NCBI RefSeq assembly: GCF_001423125.1
Contig: NZ_LMNW01000023.1
Span: 125,199-189,198, forward strand
Reading direction: 5' to 3'
Source: Duganella sp. Leaf126
GTDB lineage: Bacteria > Pseudomonadota > Gammaproteobacteria > Burkholderiales > Burkholderiaceae_D
DNA: 64,000 nt
The notes beneath the pieces were generated by a model that was not told where the DNA came from, searched no databases, and was given only the letters and a program-made list of their open reading frames with translations. Positions 20,890-30,044 of this stretch are shown in pieces. Positions within the stretch are counted from its first letter, which is position 1. The number at the start of each line of letters is the position of its first letter. The position numbers were made by a program, and so were the translations under genes.

Positions 20890-20913
20890 GAAAACTTTAC
20901 TGCCAAAGGATAA

Positions 20914-20942
20914 AGTATTGCAGGTACGACGAAAAAAGACAA
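20914..20942 (-). promoter_or_regulatory. candidate sigma70 promoter for uppS
   Basis: TTGTCT (20937-20942) and AATACT (20914-20919, preceded by TGC as in extended -10 elements) are 17 bp apart on the minus strand, between the frr terminator and uppS. This would start the uppS-cdsA-dxr-rseP-bamA transcript. Confidence 0.4.
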
Positions 20943-21001
20943 GACGCCAGCACCAGGCTGCCCTTCGCGCGGCGCGAAGTGGCAAAGTGGTCGCTGGCGT
21001 C
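20931..21001 (-). terminator. terminator after frr
   Basis: On the minus strand, GACGCCAGC and GCTGGCGTC form an outer 9-bp stem enclosing a second hairpin (CTTCGCG / CGCGAAG), followed by TTGTCTTTTTT. It lies just after the frr stop, so it should end the pyrH-frr transcript. The large branched loop is unusual for an intrinsic terminator. Confidence 0.6.
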
Positions 21002-21020
21002 CCGGCATGACGGCTGAAGC

Positions 21021-21581
21021 TTACACCGTCAGGACTTCTTTTTCCTTCTCCGCGACCATCTTCTCGATGTCGGCGATGAACTTGTCGGTCAGTTTTTGCA
21101 TCTCGTCGACGGCGCGGCGCTCGTCGTCTTCCGAGATCGACTTGTCCTTGACCAGCTTTTTCAGCGACTCGTTACCGTCGCGGCGGATGTTGCGCACGGC
21201 GATTTTCGCATCTTCGGCTTCGCTCTTGCACAGCTTGACCATTTCCTTGCGGCGCTCTTCGGTCAGCGGCGGGGTCGGCACGCGGATGATGTCGCCCTGG
21301 GCCGACGGGTTCAGGCCCAGGTCGGCGTCGCGGATGGCTTTTTCGATGGTCGAGGCCATGCGCTTCTCGAACGGCTGGACGCCGATGGTGCGGGCGTCGA
21401 TCAGGTTGATGCCGGCCACCTGCGACAGCGCGGTCGGCGCACCGTAGTACTCGACCATCACGTGGTCGAGAATACCGGTGTGGGCGCGGCCGGTGCGGAC
21501 CTTGGCCAGGTCGGCGCGCAGGGTTTCCAGCGATTTGGTCATGCGCTCCTGCGCATTCTTTTTAACGTCAGCTACGGACAT
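21021..21581 (-). CDS. frr: ribosome recycling factor
   Basis: A 186-residue factor that splits the post-termination ribosome with EF-G. It matches the family throughout: [52 protein letters not shown], then the basic [20 protein letters not shown] segment. ATG at 21581 was chosen over an upstream in-frame ATG because it has AGGAGA 8 bases before it and matches the family start. It is 31 bp after pyrH. Confidence 0.97.
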   Translation of the reverse strand: MSVADVKKNAQERMTKSLETLRADLAKVRTGRAHTGILDHVMVEYYGAPTALSQVAGINLIDARTIGVQPFEKRMASTIEKAIRDADLGLNPSAQGDIIRVPTPPLTEERRKEMVKLCKSEAEDAKIAVRNIRRDGNESLKKLVKDKSISEDDERRAVDEMQKLTDKFIADIEKMVAEKEKEVLTV

Positions 21582-21612
21582 TGCTGCTCTCCTGTATACG
21601 GATAGGTGAATC

Positions 21613-22329
21613 TTAAACGTGAACCAGTGTACCCTCATCCTCGCCCATGATCACGCGCATCAGCGCGCCGGGCTTGGTGATCGAGAACACCTTGATCGGC
21701 AGTTTCTGGTCGCGGCACAGCGCAAACGCGGTAGCGTCCATGACCTGCAACTGCTTGGCGATCGCTTCGTCAAAGCTGATCTTGTGGTACAGCGTGGCGC
21801 TCGGGTCTTTCTTCGGATCGGCAGTGTACACGCCATCGACCTTGGTTGCCTTGAGCACGATTTCGGCGCTCACTTCGGAACCGCGCAGGGCGGCGGCGGT
21901 GTCGGTGGTGAAGAACGGGTTGCCGGTGCCGGCCGCGAACACGACGACCTTGCCTTCTTCCAGGTACTGCAGCGCTTTCGGGCGCACATACGGCTCGACC
22001 ACCTGCTCGATGCCGATCGCCGACATCACGCGCGCGGTGATGCCGACATGGCGCATGGCGTCGGCCAGCGCCAGCGCGTTCATCACGGTGGCCAGCATGC
22101 CCATGTAGTCGGCGGTGGCGCGGTCCATGCCCTGGGCGCCGGGCGCGACGCCACGGAAGATGTTGCCGCCGCCAATGACGATCGCCAGTTCCACGCCCAG
22201 TTTCGCGACCTCGGCCACATCAGCTACCATCCGCTCGATGGTGCTGCGGTTGATGCCGTACGGGTCATCCCCCATCAGCGCTTCGCCGGACAGTTTGAGG
22301 AGGACACGCTTGTAGGCTGGTTTGGACAT
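21613..22329 (-). CDS. pyrH: UMP kinase
   Basis: A 238-residue hexameric amino-acid-kinase-fold enzyme phosphorylating UMP to UDP. Motifs are [23 protein letters not shown], the acceptor-site segment [16 protein letters not shown], and [14 protein letters not shown]. Length matches the family. It forms a unit with frr, following the conserved rpsB-tsf-pyrH-frr order. Confidence 0.97.
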   Translation of the reverse strand: MSKPAYKRVLLKLSGEALMGDDPYGINRSTIERMVADVAEVAKLGVELAIVIGGGNIFRGVAPGAQGMDRATADYMGMLATVMNALALADAMRHVGITARVMSAIGIEQVVEPYVRPKALQYLEEGKVVVFAAGTGNPFFTTDTAAALRGSEVSAEIVLKATKVDGVYTADPKKDPSATLYHKISFDEAIAKQLQVMDATAFALCRDQKLPIKVFSITKPGALMRVIMGEDEGTLVHV

Positions 22330-22453
22330 GAGACGGGGCTCCTAAAGTTGGTGGTTTCGGGTGGCTGCCGGCGCCTATCATACCCCGAGACTTCCCCGAG
22401 GCGGCGCCAGCAGCGCTCTAATTGCATTACAGATAATATTACGTGTTCAGGCT

Positions 22454-22480
22454 AAAAAAACGGGCCTCGCGGCCCGTTTT
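22454..22480 (-). terminator. rho-independent terminator of rpsB-tsf
   Basis: On the minus strand, ACGGGCC-GCGA-GGCCCGT is a near-perfect stem followed by seven Ts, starting 17 bp past the tsf stop. This is a textbook intrinsic terminator. The AT-rich segment between it and pyrH probably holds the pyrH promoter, which I could not place. Confidence 0.9.
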
Positions 22481-22497
22481 CTGATCTTGCAAAGCGA

Positions 22498-23409
22498 TTA
22501 AGCCTTGTTGGCGGCCATTTGAGCGGCCACTTCTGCTGCGAAATCGTCTACCTTCTTCTCGATGCCCTCGCCTACCACGTACATGGTGAACGATTTGACC
22601 GTGGTGCCTTTTTCTTTCAGCATCTGCTCGATCGACTGCTTGTCGTTTTTCACGAAAGCCTGGTTCAGCAGCGACACTTCCTTCAGGTACTTCTGTACCG
22701 AGCCTTCCAGGCGCTTGGCGACGATGTCGGCAGGCTGGGCTGGCTTGCCGGCGGCAACCGCAGCGGCTGCATCTTCGTCGGCCTTCAGCTGGGCCACCGA
22801 ACGCTCTTTTTCGATCAGTTCGGCTGGAACGTCGGTCGACGACAGCGCGACCGGCTTCATGGCGGCGATGTGCATGGCCACGTCTTTACCGACCTGCTCG
22901 TCGGCGCCGTCGAACTCGACGATCACGCCGATGCGCGAACCGTGCAGGTACGATGCCAGCTTGGCGCTGGTGTCGAAGCGCTTGAAGCGACGGATCGACA
23001 TGTTTTCGCCGATTTTACCGATCAGGGCGGCGCGCACTTCGTCCAGGGTCTGGCCGTTGCCAGCTGGCAGAGCCAGCAGGGCTGCGACGTCGGCCGGGTT
23101 GTGCTCGGCGACCAGCTTGGCGGCGTTGGCGGCCAGTGCCAGGAAGTCGTCGTTCTTGGCAACGAAGTCGGTTTCCGAGTTCACTTCGACCAGTGCGCCG
23201 ACGCCGCCATTGATGAAGCTGGCAACCACGCCTTCGGCGGTCACGCGCGACGATGCTTTCGACGCTTTACCGCCCAGCTTGACGCGCAGGATCTCTTCGG
23301 CACGACCCATGTCGCCGTCGGCTTCGGTCAGTGCTTTTTTGCATTCCATCATAGGCGCATCGGTTTTCGCGCGCAGTTCGCCTACCATTGCTGCAGTAAT
23401 CGCTGCCAT
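22498..23409 (-). CDS. tsf: translation elongation factor Ts
   Basis: A 303-residue nucleotide-exchange factor for EF-Tu. The N-terminal UBA-like domain ([20 protein letters not shown]) is followed by the core with the conserved [10 protein letters not shown] motif and the coiled-coil and C-terminal module. Length is slightly above E. coli (283). It is downstream of rpsB across a 149-bp gap with two hairpins. Confidence 0.97.
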   Translation of the reverse strand: MAAITAAMVGELRAKTDAPMMECKKALTEADGDMGRAEEILRVKLGGKASKASSRVTAEGVVASFINGGVGALVEVNSETDFVAKNDDFLALAANAAKLVAEHNPADVAALLALPAGNGQTLDEVRAALIGKIGENMSIRRFKRFDTSAKLASYLHGSRIGVIVEFDGADEQVGKDVAMHIAAMKPVALSSTDVPAELIEKERSVAQLKADEDAAAAVAAGKPAQPADIVAKRLEGSVQKYLKEVSLLNQAFVKNDKQSIEQMLKEKGTTVKSFTMYVVGEGIEKKVDDFAAEVAAQMAANKA

Positions 23410-23475
23410 GTGTTTTCTCCTGTTGTTCGGTATTCGGGGGGATGGGGAACCGTTATGGCTCTAACCCATTGATGT

Positions 23476-23512
23476 TAAAAAAAAGGGGGAGCTGGTGGCC
23501 ACCCCTTTTTTC
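23476..23512 (-). terminator. terminator/attenuator between rpsB and tsf
   Basis: On the minus strand, an A-run, GGGG, a GC-rich loop region (GGCCACC), CCCC and an eight-T run form a classic U-tailed hairpin between rpsB and tsf. In E. coli a partial terminator in the same place lowers tsf relative to rpsB; I infer the same here, since tsf has no obvious separate promoter. Confidence 0.65.
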
Positions 23513-23517
23513 CGCGA

Positions 23518-23548
23518 CCGGCCACGAAGGGAAGCCCTTCGCGGCCGG
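23518..23548 (-). other. strong hairpin just after rpsB
   Basis: CCGGCCaCGAAGGG and CCCTTCGcGGCCGG form a 14-bp stem with one mismatch and a 3-nt loop, 10 bp past the rpsB stop. There is no T run, so it is more likely an mRNA 3'-end stabiliser or processing site working with the terminator that follows. Confidence 0.6.
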
Positions 23549-23558
23549 CGACAAACGA

Positions 23559-24308
23559 TTAAGCCTGCTCGACTTCGACGAATTCGTCGCCGGCGGCAGC
23601 TTTAACCATTTCAACTACTTCGTTACCGGCAGCAGCACGGCCTTCCAGGATCGCATCGGCCACACCGCGAGCGTACAGGGTGATGGCTTTCGACGAGTCA
23701 TCGTTACCTGGGATGACGTACTTCACGCCTTCTGGCGAGTGGTTGGTATCGACCACGCCGATGACCGGGATGCCCAGTTTTGCGGCTTCGGTGACAGCGC
23801 CTTTGTGGTAGCCGACGTCAACGACGAAGATTGCGTCAGGAACGCCGCCCATGTCCTTGATGCCGCCGATCGATTTTTGCAGCTTGGCGATCTCGCGCTG
23901 GAACATCAGCGCTTCTTTTTTCGACAGCTTCTCGACCGAACCGTCTTCGAGCTGAGCTTCCATGTCTTTCAGACGCTTGATCGAAGTCTTGATGGTCTTG
24001 AAGTTGGTCAGCATGCCGCCGAGCCAGCGCTGGTCGACGAAAGGAACGCCTGCGCGTTGCGCTTCAGCAGCGATGATATCGCGCGCCTGGCGCTTGGTGC
24101 CGACCATCAGGATGGTGCCGCGGTTTGCAGCAACTTGCTTAACGTGCTTCATCGCTTCCTGATACATACCCATCGTCTTTTCCAAGTTGATGATATGGAT
24201 CTTGTTGCGGTGACCGAAGATGAACGGTGCCATCTTTGGGTTCCAGAAACGGGTTTGGTGACCAAAGTGGACACCGGCTTCCAGCATTTCGCGCATCGTT
24301 ACAGACAT
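23559..24308 (-). CDS. rpsB: 30S ribosomal protein S2
   Basis: A 249-residue S2 protein. Signatures: [20 protein letters not shown] near the start and [20 protein letters not shown] later; the coiled-coil segment lies around residues 105-150. It is the first gene of the rpsB-tsf operon, with a strong promoter and a leader of about 136 nt. Confidence 0.98.
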   Translation of the reverse strand: MSVTMREMLEAGVHFGHQTRFWNPKMAPFIFGHRNKIHIINLEKTMGMYQEAMKHVKQVAANRGTILMVGTKRQARDIIAAEAQRAGVPFVDQRWLGGMLTNFKTIKTSIKRLKDMEAQLEDGSVEKLSKKEALMFQREIAKLQKSIGGIKDMGGVPDAIFVVDVGYHKGAVTEAAKLGIPVIGVVDTNHSPEGVKYVIPGNDDSSKAITLYARGVADAILEGRAAAGNEVVEMVKAAAGDEFVEVEQA

Positions 24309-24444
24309 TTTTTAACTCCAGGGTTGGGTCTGGAATCCGACCAGTGACCCGGTGATTAGGCCAGGCACCCTTGTCGATCGGATTCGAGTTTATTAACAAA
24401 AATAGTTTATTTTTACTACATTGCCCGGATCGGAATTCAGGCAA
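24309..24444 (-). other. rpsB mRNA leader
   Basis: From the predicted start site near 24444 to the rpsB ATG there are about 136 nt with no convincing reading frame of their own. S2 regulates its own operon through a leader structure in E. coli; whether a similar fold exists here I could not establish. Confidence 0.45.
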
Positions 24445-24450
24445 CCCGGG

Positions 24451-24480
24451 ATTATATGCTGAAGCGGCGCTTCATGGCAA
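24451..24480 (-). promoter_or_regulatory. sigma70 promoter of rpsB-tsf
   Basis: On the minus strand, TTGCCA (24475-24480) and a perfect TATAAT (24451-24456) are separated by 18 bp, followed by a GC-rich CCCGGG discriminator, as expected for a growth-rate-controlled ribosomal promoter. Confidence 0.75.
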
Positions 24481-24596
24481 GCGCTGCACTACCGCGCCCC
24501 TGCCGCTGCCCGCGGTCCGCCGCTACCCCACGCTGTGGCGCCGATGCGTCGCCACCGGCGCTGATGACGCAACAAATCGTCACTTTCATCAAAAAA

Positions 24597-24627
24597 TTGT
24601 TACACGGAAGTGTTTCGCATGTAATAT
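24597..24627 (+). promoter_or_regulatory. possible promoter for the PEP-CTERM gene
   Basis: TTGTTA (24597-24602) and TAATAT (24622-24627) lie 19 bp apart in the AT-rich part of the rpsB upstream region, about 95 bp before the gene at 24721. The spacing is long, so this is only a candidate. Confidence 0.3.
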
Positions 24628-24720
24628 TTGTGCGTGACCAATATTTTTATCACAGCGACAATATTGCTGTCATCATTTCCAATGAGCGTCAGCGATCAAC
24701 CGTCGTTTTCCGGAGTATAG

Positions 24721-25548
24721 ATGTCCGTCCTGTCTGCCGTAGCCTTGGCTTTCGCCACCACCACAACCACGCCGATCGACTGCTCCTGGGACCAGCCTGG
24801 CGTCAATCCCTACACCGGCAGCATCGCCGCAGCGATCGACCGCTACCCGGACTTGCCCGACAAGGTGCGCGCCAGCCTCAAATACCGTCTTCAGTATGGC
24901 AACCCGGACGACACGGTCACCATCACGCGCGACGCCATCACGGGTGGACACACGTATGACGCGGCCATCCGCGACATGCATTTCGGCAAAGACCAGTTGT
25001 GCCACACGGTCAGCCGCGCCAGGTGGAGCCCCCGCCACACCGAACCGGGCGCCGTGTATTGCGCCGATGGCCATTGCATCCTGGTGCCGCAGATCTGCGG
25101 CAATGTCAGCCGCATCGTCCGGCGCGACGGCCGCCCCGCGGGCGGGCCCGAGCTTGGGTCCGATGGGCGGCCCGAGGCGCAGCGCGACCCGCGCCAGATG
25201 CCGCCATCGGAACCGCCCGCGGTGGCGGCCCGGCAGCCGGTCGAAAAAACACCGGAGATCGACTGGACCGGCCACGTGGGTACCTATGAACTCGGCCTGA
25301 TCGACGCGCCGGAGCAGGACGACGAGCGGGTGCGCGTCATGCTCGGCACGCCGGTCTTGCCGCCGGCGTGGGCGCCGGTCGCGGACTATGCGGCCCTGCC
25401 GCACAAGCCGCGCCAGCTGGCCGGCACCCGCGGCCCGGTCACCGACCAGCCGGCCACGCCGGTCCCCGAGGCCGGCACCTGGACCATGCTGCTGGCCGGA
25501 CTGGGCTTGATCGGCTGCCTGCGCGTACGCCGGCGCCGCCGCCGTTAG
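24721..25548 (+). CDS. PEP-CTERM sorting domain protein, MHFG-like family
   Basis: A 275-residue predicted exported protein. The C-terminus has the PEP-CTERM sorting layout: PVPEAGTWTMLLAGLGLIG, a hydrophobic stretch and then an Arg cluster, so it should be processed by an exosortase. The middle has RDMHFGKDQLCHTV, the motif I associate with the MHFG family of PEP-CTERM proteins, plus paired cysteines (YCADGHCILVPQICG). The N-terminal hydrophobic segment is short for a signal peptide. It stands alone, with no exosortase gene in the window. Function unknown; surface or matrix-associated by analogy. Confidence 0.8.
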   Translation: MSVLSAVALAFATTTTTPIDCSWDQPGVNPYTGSIAAAIDRYPDLPDKVRASLKYRLQYGNPDDTVTITRDAITGGHTYDAAIRDMHFGKDQLCHTVSRARWSPRHTEPGAVYCADGHCILVPQICGNVSRIVRRDGRPAGGPELGSDGRPEAQRDPRQMPPSEPPAVAARQPVEKTPEIDWTGHVGTYELGLIDAPEQDDERVRVMLGTPVLPPAWAPVADYAALPHKPRQLAGTRGPVTDQPATPVPEAGTWTMLLAGLGLIGCLRVRRRRRR

Positions 25549-25633
25549 CCTGCGCGGGCGGCGCCGACGGCGTTCTTCCGTGCGGCGGCGCGGCCCGCGC
25601 ACAGGGCAAGGCTGGCGGCGCCGGGGCCACAAG

Positions 25634-25663
25634 CTGCCACCGCGCGCACGCCTCGTCTATAAT
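25634..25663 (+). promoter_or_regulatory. candidate promoter for map-glnD
   Basis: A perfect TATAAT (25658-25663) has CTGCCA (25634-25639) 18 bp upstream. It is about 85 bp before the map start. Confidence 0.5.
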
Positions 25664-25747
25664 TCCACCTTATCAGCTGGCGCCGGGCCGACCCGCTCCG
25701 TTCGCCGCCCGCGCCCGTTCAGCCTCCATACACAGAATATCCAGCTT

Positions 25748-26560
25748 ATGTCCATTTCCATCAAATCGCCCGAAGACATCGAAGGCATGCGCGTGGCCGG
25801 CCGCCTCGGCTCCGAGGTGCTCGACTACATCACCCCGTTCGTCAAGGCCGGCGTCACCACCGGTGAACTCGACCGCCTGTGCCACGAGTACATGACCAAT
25901 GTGCAGGGCACGATCCCGGCGCCGCTCAACTACCAGCCGCCCGGTTACACGCCCTACCCCAAGGCCATCTGCACCTCGGTCAACGACGTCATCTGCCACG
26001 GCATCCCCGGCGACAAGGTGCTCAAGAGCGGCGACTCGGTCAACCTCGACATCACCGTCATCAAGGACGGCTACCACGGCGACAACAGCCGCATGTTCCT
26101 GATCGGCGAACCGTCGATCATGACCAAGCGTTTATCGGAGATCACCTACGAGTGCATGTGGCTCGGGATCGCCCAGGTCAAACCGGGCGCCCACCTGGGC
26201 GACATCGGCCACGCCATCCAGCAGCATGCCGAGAAGGCCGGCTACAGCGTGGTGCGCGAATTCTGCGGCCACGGCATCGGCAAGGTGTTCCACGAGGAGC
26301 CGCAGGTGCTCCACTACGGCAAGCCGGGCACGCTGGAGGAACTGAAGCCGGGCATGATCTTCACCATCGAGCCGATGATCAATGCCGGCAAGCGCGAGAT
26401 CCGCGAGATGGGCGACGGCTGGACCATCAAGACCAAGGACCGCAGCTTGTCGGCGCAGTGGGAACACATGGTGCTGGTGACCGAGACCGGTTACGAAGTG
26501 CTGACCCTGTCGGCCGGCAGCCCGCCGCCGCCGGCCTTCATCACCAACGCCGGCAAATAA
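25748..26560 (+). CDS. map: methionine aminopeptidase, type I
   Basis: A 270-residue enzyme that removes the initiator Met from new proteins. The five metal ligands are visible: D101 and D112 (NLDITVIKDGYHGDNS), H175 (GHGIGKVFHEEP), E208 (FTIEPM) and E239 (WEHMVLVTE), plus active-site H84 (VICHGIP). The ATG at 25748 matches the family start; the open frame further upstream is not conserved. Here map is followed by glnD; rpsB lies upstream but divergent. Confidence 0.97.
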   Translation: MSISIKSPEDIEGMRVAGRLGSEVLDYITPFVKAGVTTGELDRLCHEYMTNVQGTIPAPLNYQPPGYTPYPKAICTSVNDVICHGIPGDKVLKSGDSVNLDITVIKDGYHGDNSRMFLIGEPSIMTKRLSEITYECMWLGIAQVKPGAHLGDIGHAIQQHAEKAGYSVVREFCGHGIGKVFHEEPQVLHYGKPGTLEELKPGMIFTIEPMINAGKREIREMGDGWTIKTKDRSLSAQWEHMVLVTETGYEVLTLSAGSPPPPAFITNAGK

Positions 26561-26568
26561 ACCGCCCC

Positions 26569-29148
26569 ATGGACAAGGAACTCCGGGAACAGCGCATCGC
26601 CGGCCTGCGCGGCCAGCTCAAGGCCGAGCGCCAGGCCATCATCGACACCTTCCGCGCCGACGGCATGCCGGAAAAGCTGCTGCGCAGCCTGCGCCAGAGC
26701 GTCGATGCGGTGCTGACCACGGCCTGGCACCATGCGCGCCTGCCCGCCAACACGGCGCTGGTCGGCGTCGGCGGCTATGGCCGCGGCGAACTGTTCCCGT
26801 ATTCCGATGTCGATCTGCTGATTTTGCTCGAGCACGCGCCCGACGCCGCCACCACCGAAAAGCTCGAGGCGCTGGTGCAGCTGCTGTGGGACCTGGGGCT
26901 GGAAATCGGCAGCAGCATCCGTACCGTCGATGAATGCCTGAGCGAATCGAAGGCCGACATCACCGTGCAAACCAGCCTGCTCGAAGCGCGCCTGATCTGC
27001 GGCGACGAGCCGCTGTTCGACCAGCTGCAGCAGCGCTACCGGGCCGCGATGGATCCGCAAGCGTTCTTCCAGGCCAAGCTGCTGGAGATGCGCCAGCGCC
27101 ACGCCAAGTACGAGGACACGGCATTCAGCCTGGAGCCGAACTGCAAGGAAAGCCCGGGCGGCCTGCGCGACCTGCAGGTGATCCTGTGGCTGGTCAAGGC
27201 GGCCGGCCTGGCCAACTCGTGGCGCACCCTGTCCACCAGCGGCCTGATCACACAGACCGAAGCCAAGGGCCTGATGGAAAAGGAGCGCGCGTTCAAGGAC
27301 ATCCGCGTGCGCCTGCACCTGCACGCGGGCCGGCGCGAAGACCGCCTGCTGTTCGACGTGCAGACGGCGATCGCCGAATCGCTGGGACTGGAAAACACGG
27401 GATCGGGGGCCGAGCTGCGGCGCGCCAGCGAGTACCTGATGCAGCGCTACTACTGGGCCGCCAAGGCGGTCACCCAGCTCAACACGATCCTGCTGCAAAA
27501 CATCGAGGAGCGGCTGTTCCCGCGCGCCGGACACGCGGAGCAGATCAATGACCGCTTCAACGACGTCAACGGCCTGATCGACATGCGCGACGACGACACG
27601 TTCACGCAGACGCCGTCGGCCATCCTCGAAATTTTCGTGCTGATGACGGAGCGCCCGTCGCTCACGGGCATGACCTCGCGCACCATGCGCGCGCTGTGGA
27701 ACGAGCGTTTCCTGATCGACGCCGCGTTCCGCGCCGATCCGGCCAACCGCGCGCTGTTCCTGCGCATCCTGCAGGCGCCGCAGGGCATCATCCACGCGCT
27801 GCGGCGCATGAACGACCTGTCGATCCTGGGCCGCTACCTGCCGAACTTCCGCAAGATCGTCGGCCAGATGCAGCACGACCTGTTCCACGTGTACACGGTG
27901 GACCAGCACATCCTGATGGTGGTGCGCAATATGCGGCGCTTCTCGATGGCCGAACACGCGCACGAGTACCCGTTCTGCAGCCAGCTGATGGCCAACTTCG
28001 GCCAGCCCTGGCTGCTGTACCTGGGCGCGCTGTTCCACGATATCGCCAAGGGCCGCGGCGGCGACCACTCCACGCTGGGCAAGGTCGATGCCGAGCAGTT
28101 CTGCCGCGACCACGGCATGAGCGAGGCCGACACCGAACTGGTGTCGTTCCTGGTCGAGCACCACCTCGACATGTCGCAGGTGGCGCAAAAGCAGGACCTG
28201 TCCGATCCCGACGTGATCGCCGCCTTCGCCCGCAAGGTTGGCGACGAGCGCCACCTGACCGCGCTGTACCTGCTGACGGTGGCCGACATCCGCGGCACCA
28301 GTCCCAAGGTGTGGAACGCCTGGAAGGCCAAGCTGCTCGAAGACCTGTACCGCGTGACGCGGCGCGTGCTGGGCGGCCAGCCGCACAGCGCCGACCACGA
28401 GCTGCAGAACCGCCAGCAGGAGGCGCTGGCCACGCTGCGCCTGTACGGCCTGGCGCCGGAAGCCCACCTGCCGTTCTGGCAGCAGCTCGACGTCGCCTAT
28501 TTCCTGCGCCACGACGCTTCCGACATCGCCTGGCAGACGCGCGCCCTGTACGACCGCTTCACCGGCGAGCAGCCGGTGGTCAAGTGCCGCCTGGCGCCGA
28601 TCGGCGAAGGCCTGCAGGTGGCCGTGTACCTGCGCGACCAGCCCGACCTGTTCGCGCGCATCTGCAATTATTTCGACCGCAAGAACTTCAGCATCCTCGA
28701 CGCCAAGATCCACACCACGCGCCATGGCTACGCGCTCGACACCTTCCTGGTGACGGCGCAGAATTTCGCCAACAGCTACCGCGACATCATCAGCCTGATC
28801 GAGCACGAGCTGTGCGCCGCCCTCACCCGCGCCGAGCCGCTGTCGCCGCCGGCCAGGGGCCGCCTGTCGCGGCTGTCGCGCACGTTCCCGATCCAGCCCA
28901 CCGTGGATCTGCGCCCGGACGAGCGCGGGCAGTACTACCTGCTGTCGATCGCCGCCAACGACCGCACCGGGCTGCTGTACGCGATCGCCAACGTGCTGGC
29001 CAAGTATCGCCTCAACCTGCACACGGCCAAGGTGATGACGCTGGGCGAGCGCGTGGAAGACGTGTTCCTGATCGACGGCGCAGCGCTAGGCAACCCGCGC
29101 CACCAGCTGCAGCTGGAAACCGACCTGCTCGAGGCCATGAAGGTCTAG
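26569..29148 (+). CDS. glnD: bifunctional uridylyltransferase/uridylyl-removing enzyme
   Basis: An 859-residue nitrogen sensor that adds UMP to PII when glutamine is low and removes it when high. The nucleotidyltransferase motif GGYGRGELFPYSDVD is at residues 68-82, a helical linker follows, the HD hydrolase domain has LFHDIAKGRGGDHS, and two C-terminal ACT domains (QVAVYLRDQPDLFARIC; AANDRTGLLYAIANV) bind glutamine. Length is the family norm. It begins 8 bp after map. Confidence 0.97.
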   Translation: MDKELREQRIAGLRGQLKAERQAIIDTFRADGMPEKLLRSLRQSVDAVLTTAWHHARLPANTALVGVGGYGRGELFPYSDVDLLILLEHAPDAATTEKLEALVQLLWDLGLEIGSSIRTVDECLSESKADITVQTSLLEARLICGDEPLFDQLQQRYRAAMDPQAFFQAKLLEMRQRHAKYEDTAFSLEPNCKESPGGLRDLQVILWLVKAAGLANSWRTLSTSGLITQTEAKGLMEKERAFKDIRVRLHLHAGRREDRLLFDVQTAIAESLGLENTGSGAELRRASEYLMQRYYWAAKAVTQLNTILLQNIEERLFPRAGHAEQINDRFNDVNGLIDMRDDDTFTQTPSAILEIFVLMTERPSLTGMTSRTMRALWNERFLIDAAFRADPANRALFLRILQAPQGIIHALRRMNDLSILGRYLPNFRKIVGQMQHDLFHVYTVDQHILMVVRNMRRFSMAEHAHEYPFCSQLMANFGQPWLLYLGALFHDIAKGRGGDHSTLGKVDAEQFCRDHGMSEADTELVSFLVEHHLDMSQVAQKQDLSDPDVIAAFARKVGDERHLTALYLLTVADIRGTSPKVWNAWKAKLLEDLYRVTRRVLGGQPHSADHELQNRQQEALATLRLYGLAPEAHLPFWQQLDVAYFLRHDASDIAWQTRALYDRFTGEQPVVKCRLAPIGEGLQVAVYLRDQPDLFARICNYFDRKNFSILDAKIHTTRHGYALDTFLVTAQNFANSYRDIISLIEHELCAALTRAEPLSPPARGRLSRLSRTFPIQPTVDLRPDERGQYYLLSIAANDRTGLLYAIANVLAKYRLNLHTAKVMTLGERVEDVFLIDGAALGNPRHQLQLETDLLEAMKV

Positions 29149-29177
29149 CGCACATCACCACTCTATAAAGAAGCATC

Positions 29178-29927
29178 ATGTCAGAAGAATTATTACGCCT
29201 GTCCAAACGCATGTCCGAACTGGGCCTGTGCTCGCGCCGCGAAGCCGACGAATGGATCGCGCGCGGCTGGGTACGCGTCGATGGCAAGGTGGTGTCCGAA
29301 CTGGGCACCAAGATCTACCCGAGCCAGCGCGTGTCGGTCGAGCGCCAGGCCGCCGCCGAGCAGTCGAAACGCGTGACGGTCCTGATCAACAAGCCGGTGG
29401 GCTATGTCAGCGGCCAGGCCGAAGACGGCTACCAGCCGGCCGTGGTGCTGGTCAAGCCGGAAAACCGCTGGGCCGACGATCCGTCGCCCGAGCAGTTCCA
29501 CCCGACCCAACTGCGCTCGCTGGTGCCGGCCGGCCGGCTCGACATCGACTCGGTCGGCCTGCTGGTGCTGACCCAGGACGGCCGCGTGGCCAAGCAGCTG
29601 ATCGGCGAGACCACCGAGGTGGACAAGGAATACCTGGTGCGGGTCGAATACACGAAGCCGGGCAAGCTGCCCGACAGCGACCTGAAAAAGCTCAACCACG
29701 GCCTGTGGATGGACGGCAAGCCGCTGCTGCCGGCCAAGGTGCGCTGGCAGAACGACGACCAGCTCAGTTTTACGCTGCGCGAAGGCAAAAAGCGCCAGAT
29801 CCGCCGCATGTGCGACATGGTAGGCCTGAAAGTGGTGGGCTTAAAGCGCGTGCGCATCGGCAAGGTCAAGCTGGGCGACCTGCCGGTCGGCCAGTGGCGC
29901 TACCTGCGCGCCGACGAACAGTTTTAG
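29178..29927 (+). CDS. RsuA/RluB/RluE/RluF-family rRNA pseudouridine synthase (RluF-like)
   Basis: A 249-residue enzyme with an N-terminal S4 RNA-binding domain (LSKRMSELGLCSRREADEWI) and a pseudouridine synthase domain with the catalytic Asp in PAGRLDIDSVGLLVLTQDG. The region NKPVGYVSGQ, KEYLV and the C-terminal GKKRQIRRMCD and VGQWRYL resemble RluF more than RluB, but the exact rRNA site is not certain. It is 29 bp after glnD. Confidence 0.9.
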   Translation: MSEELLRLSKRMSELGLCSRREADEWIARGWVRVDGKVVSELGTKIYPSQRVSVERQAAAEQSKRVTVLINKPVGYVSGQAEDGYQPAVVLVKPENRWADDPSPEQFHPTQLRSLVPAGRLDIDSVGLLVLTQDGRVAKQLIGETTEVDKEYLVRVEYTKPGKLPDSDLKKLNHGLWMDGKPLLPAKVRWQNDDQLSFTLREGKKRQIRRMCDMVGLKVVGLKRVRIGKVKLGDLPVGQWRYLRADEQF

Positions 29928-30044
29928 GCAAATCAGCACCGCGAGTTAAAATAACTTGCCGCACTGCAAGCCAAACGCCGATTTAGGCGATACACTGTCC
30001 GATTTCGGCCTTGCAGGGCAAAGTTAGAGAAGAGATATGCCGTC

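Noticed and set aside
26491..29022. Minus-strand frame of 843 codons antisense to glnD
   Set aside because: No domain resemblance; glnD on the other strand has all catalytic and ACT motifs.
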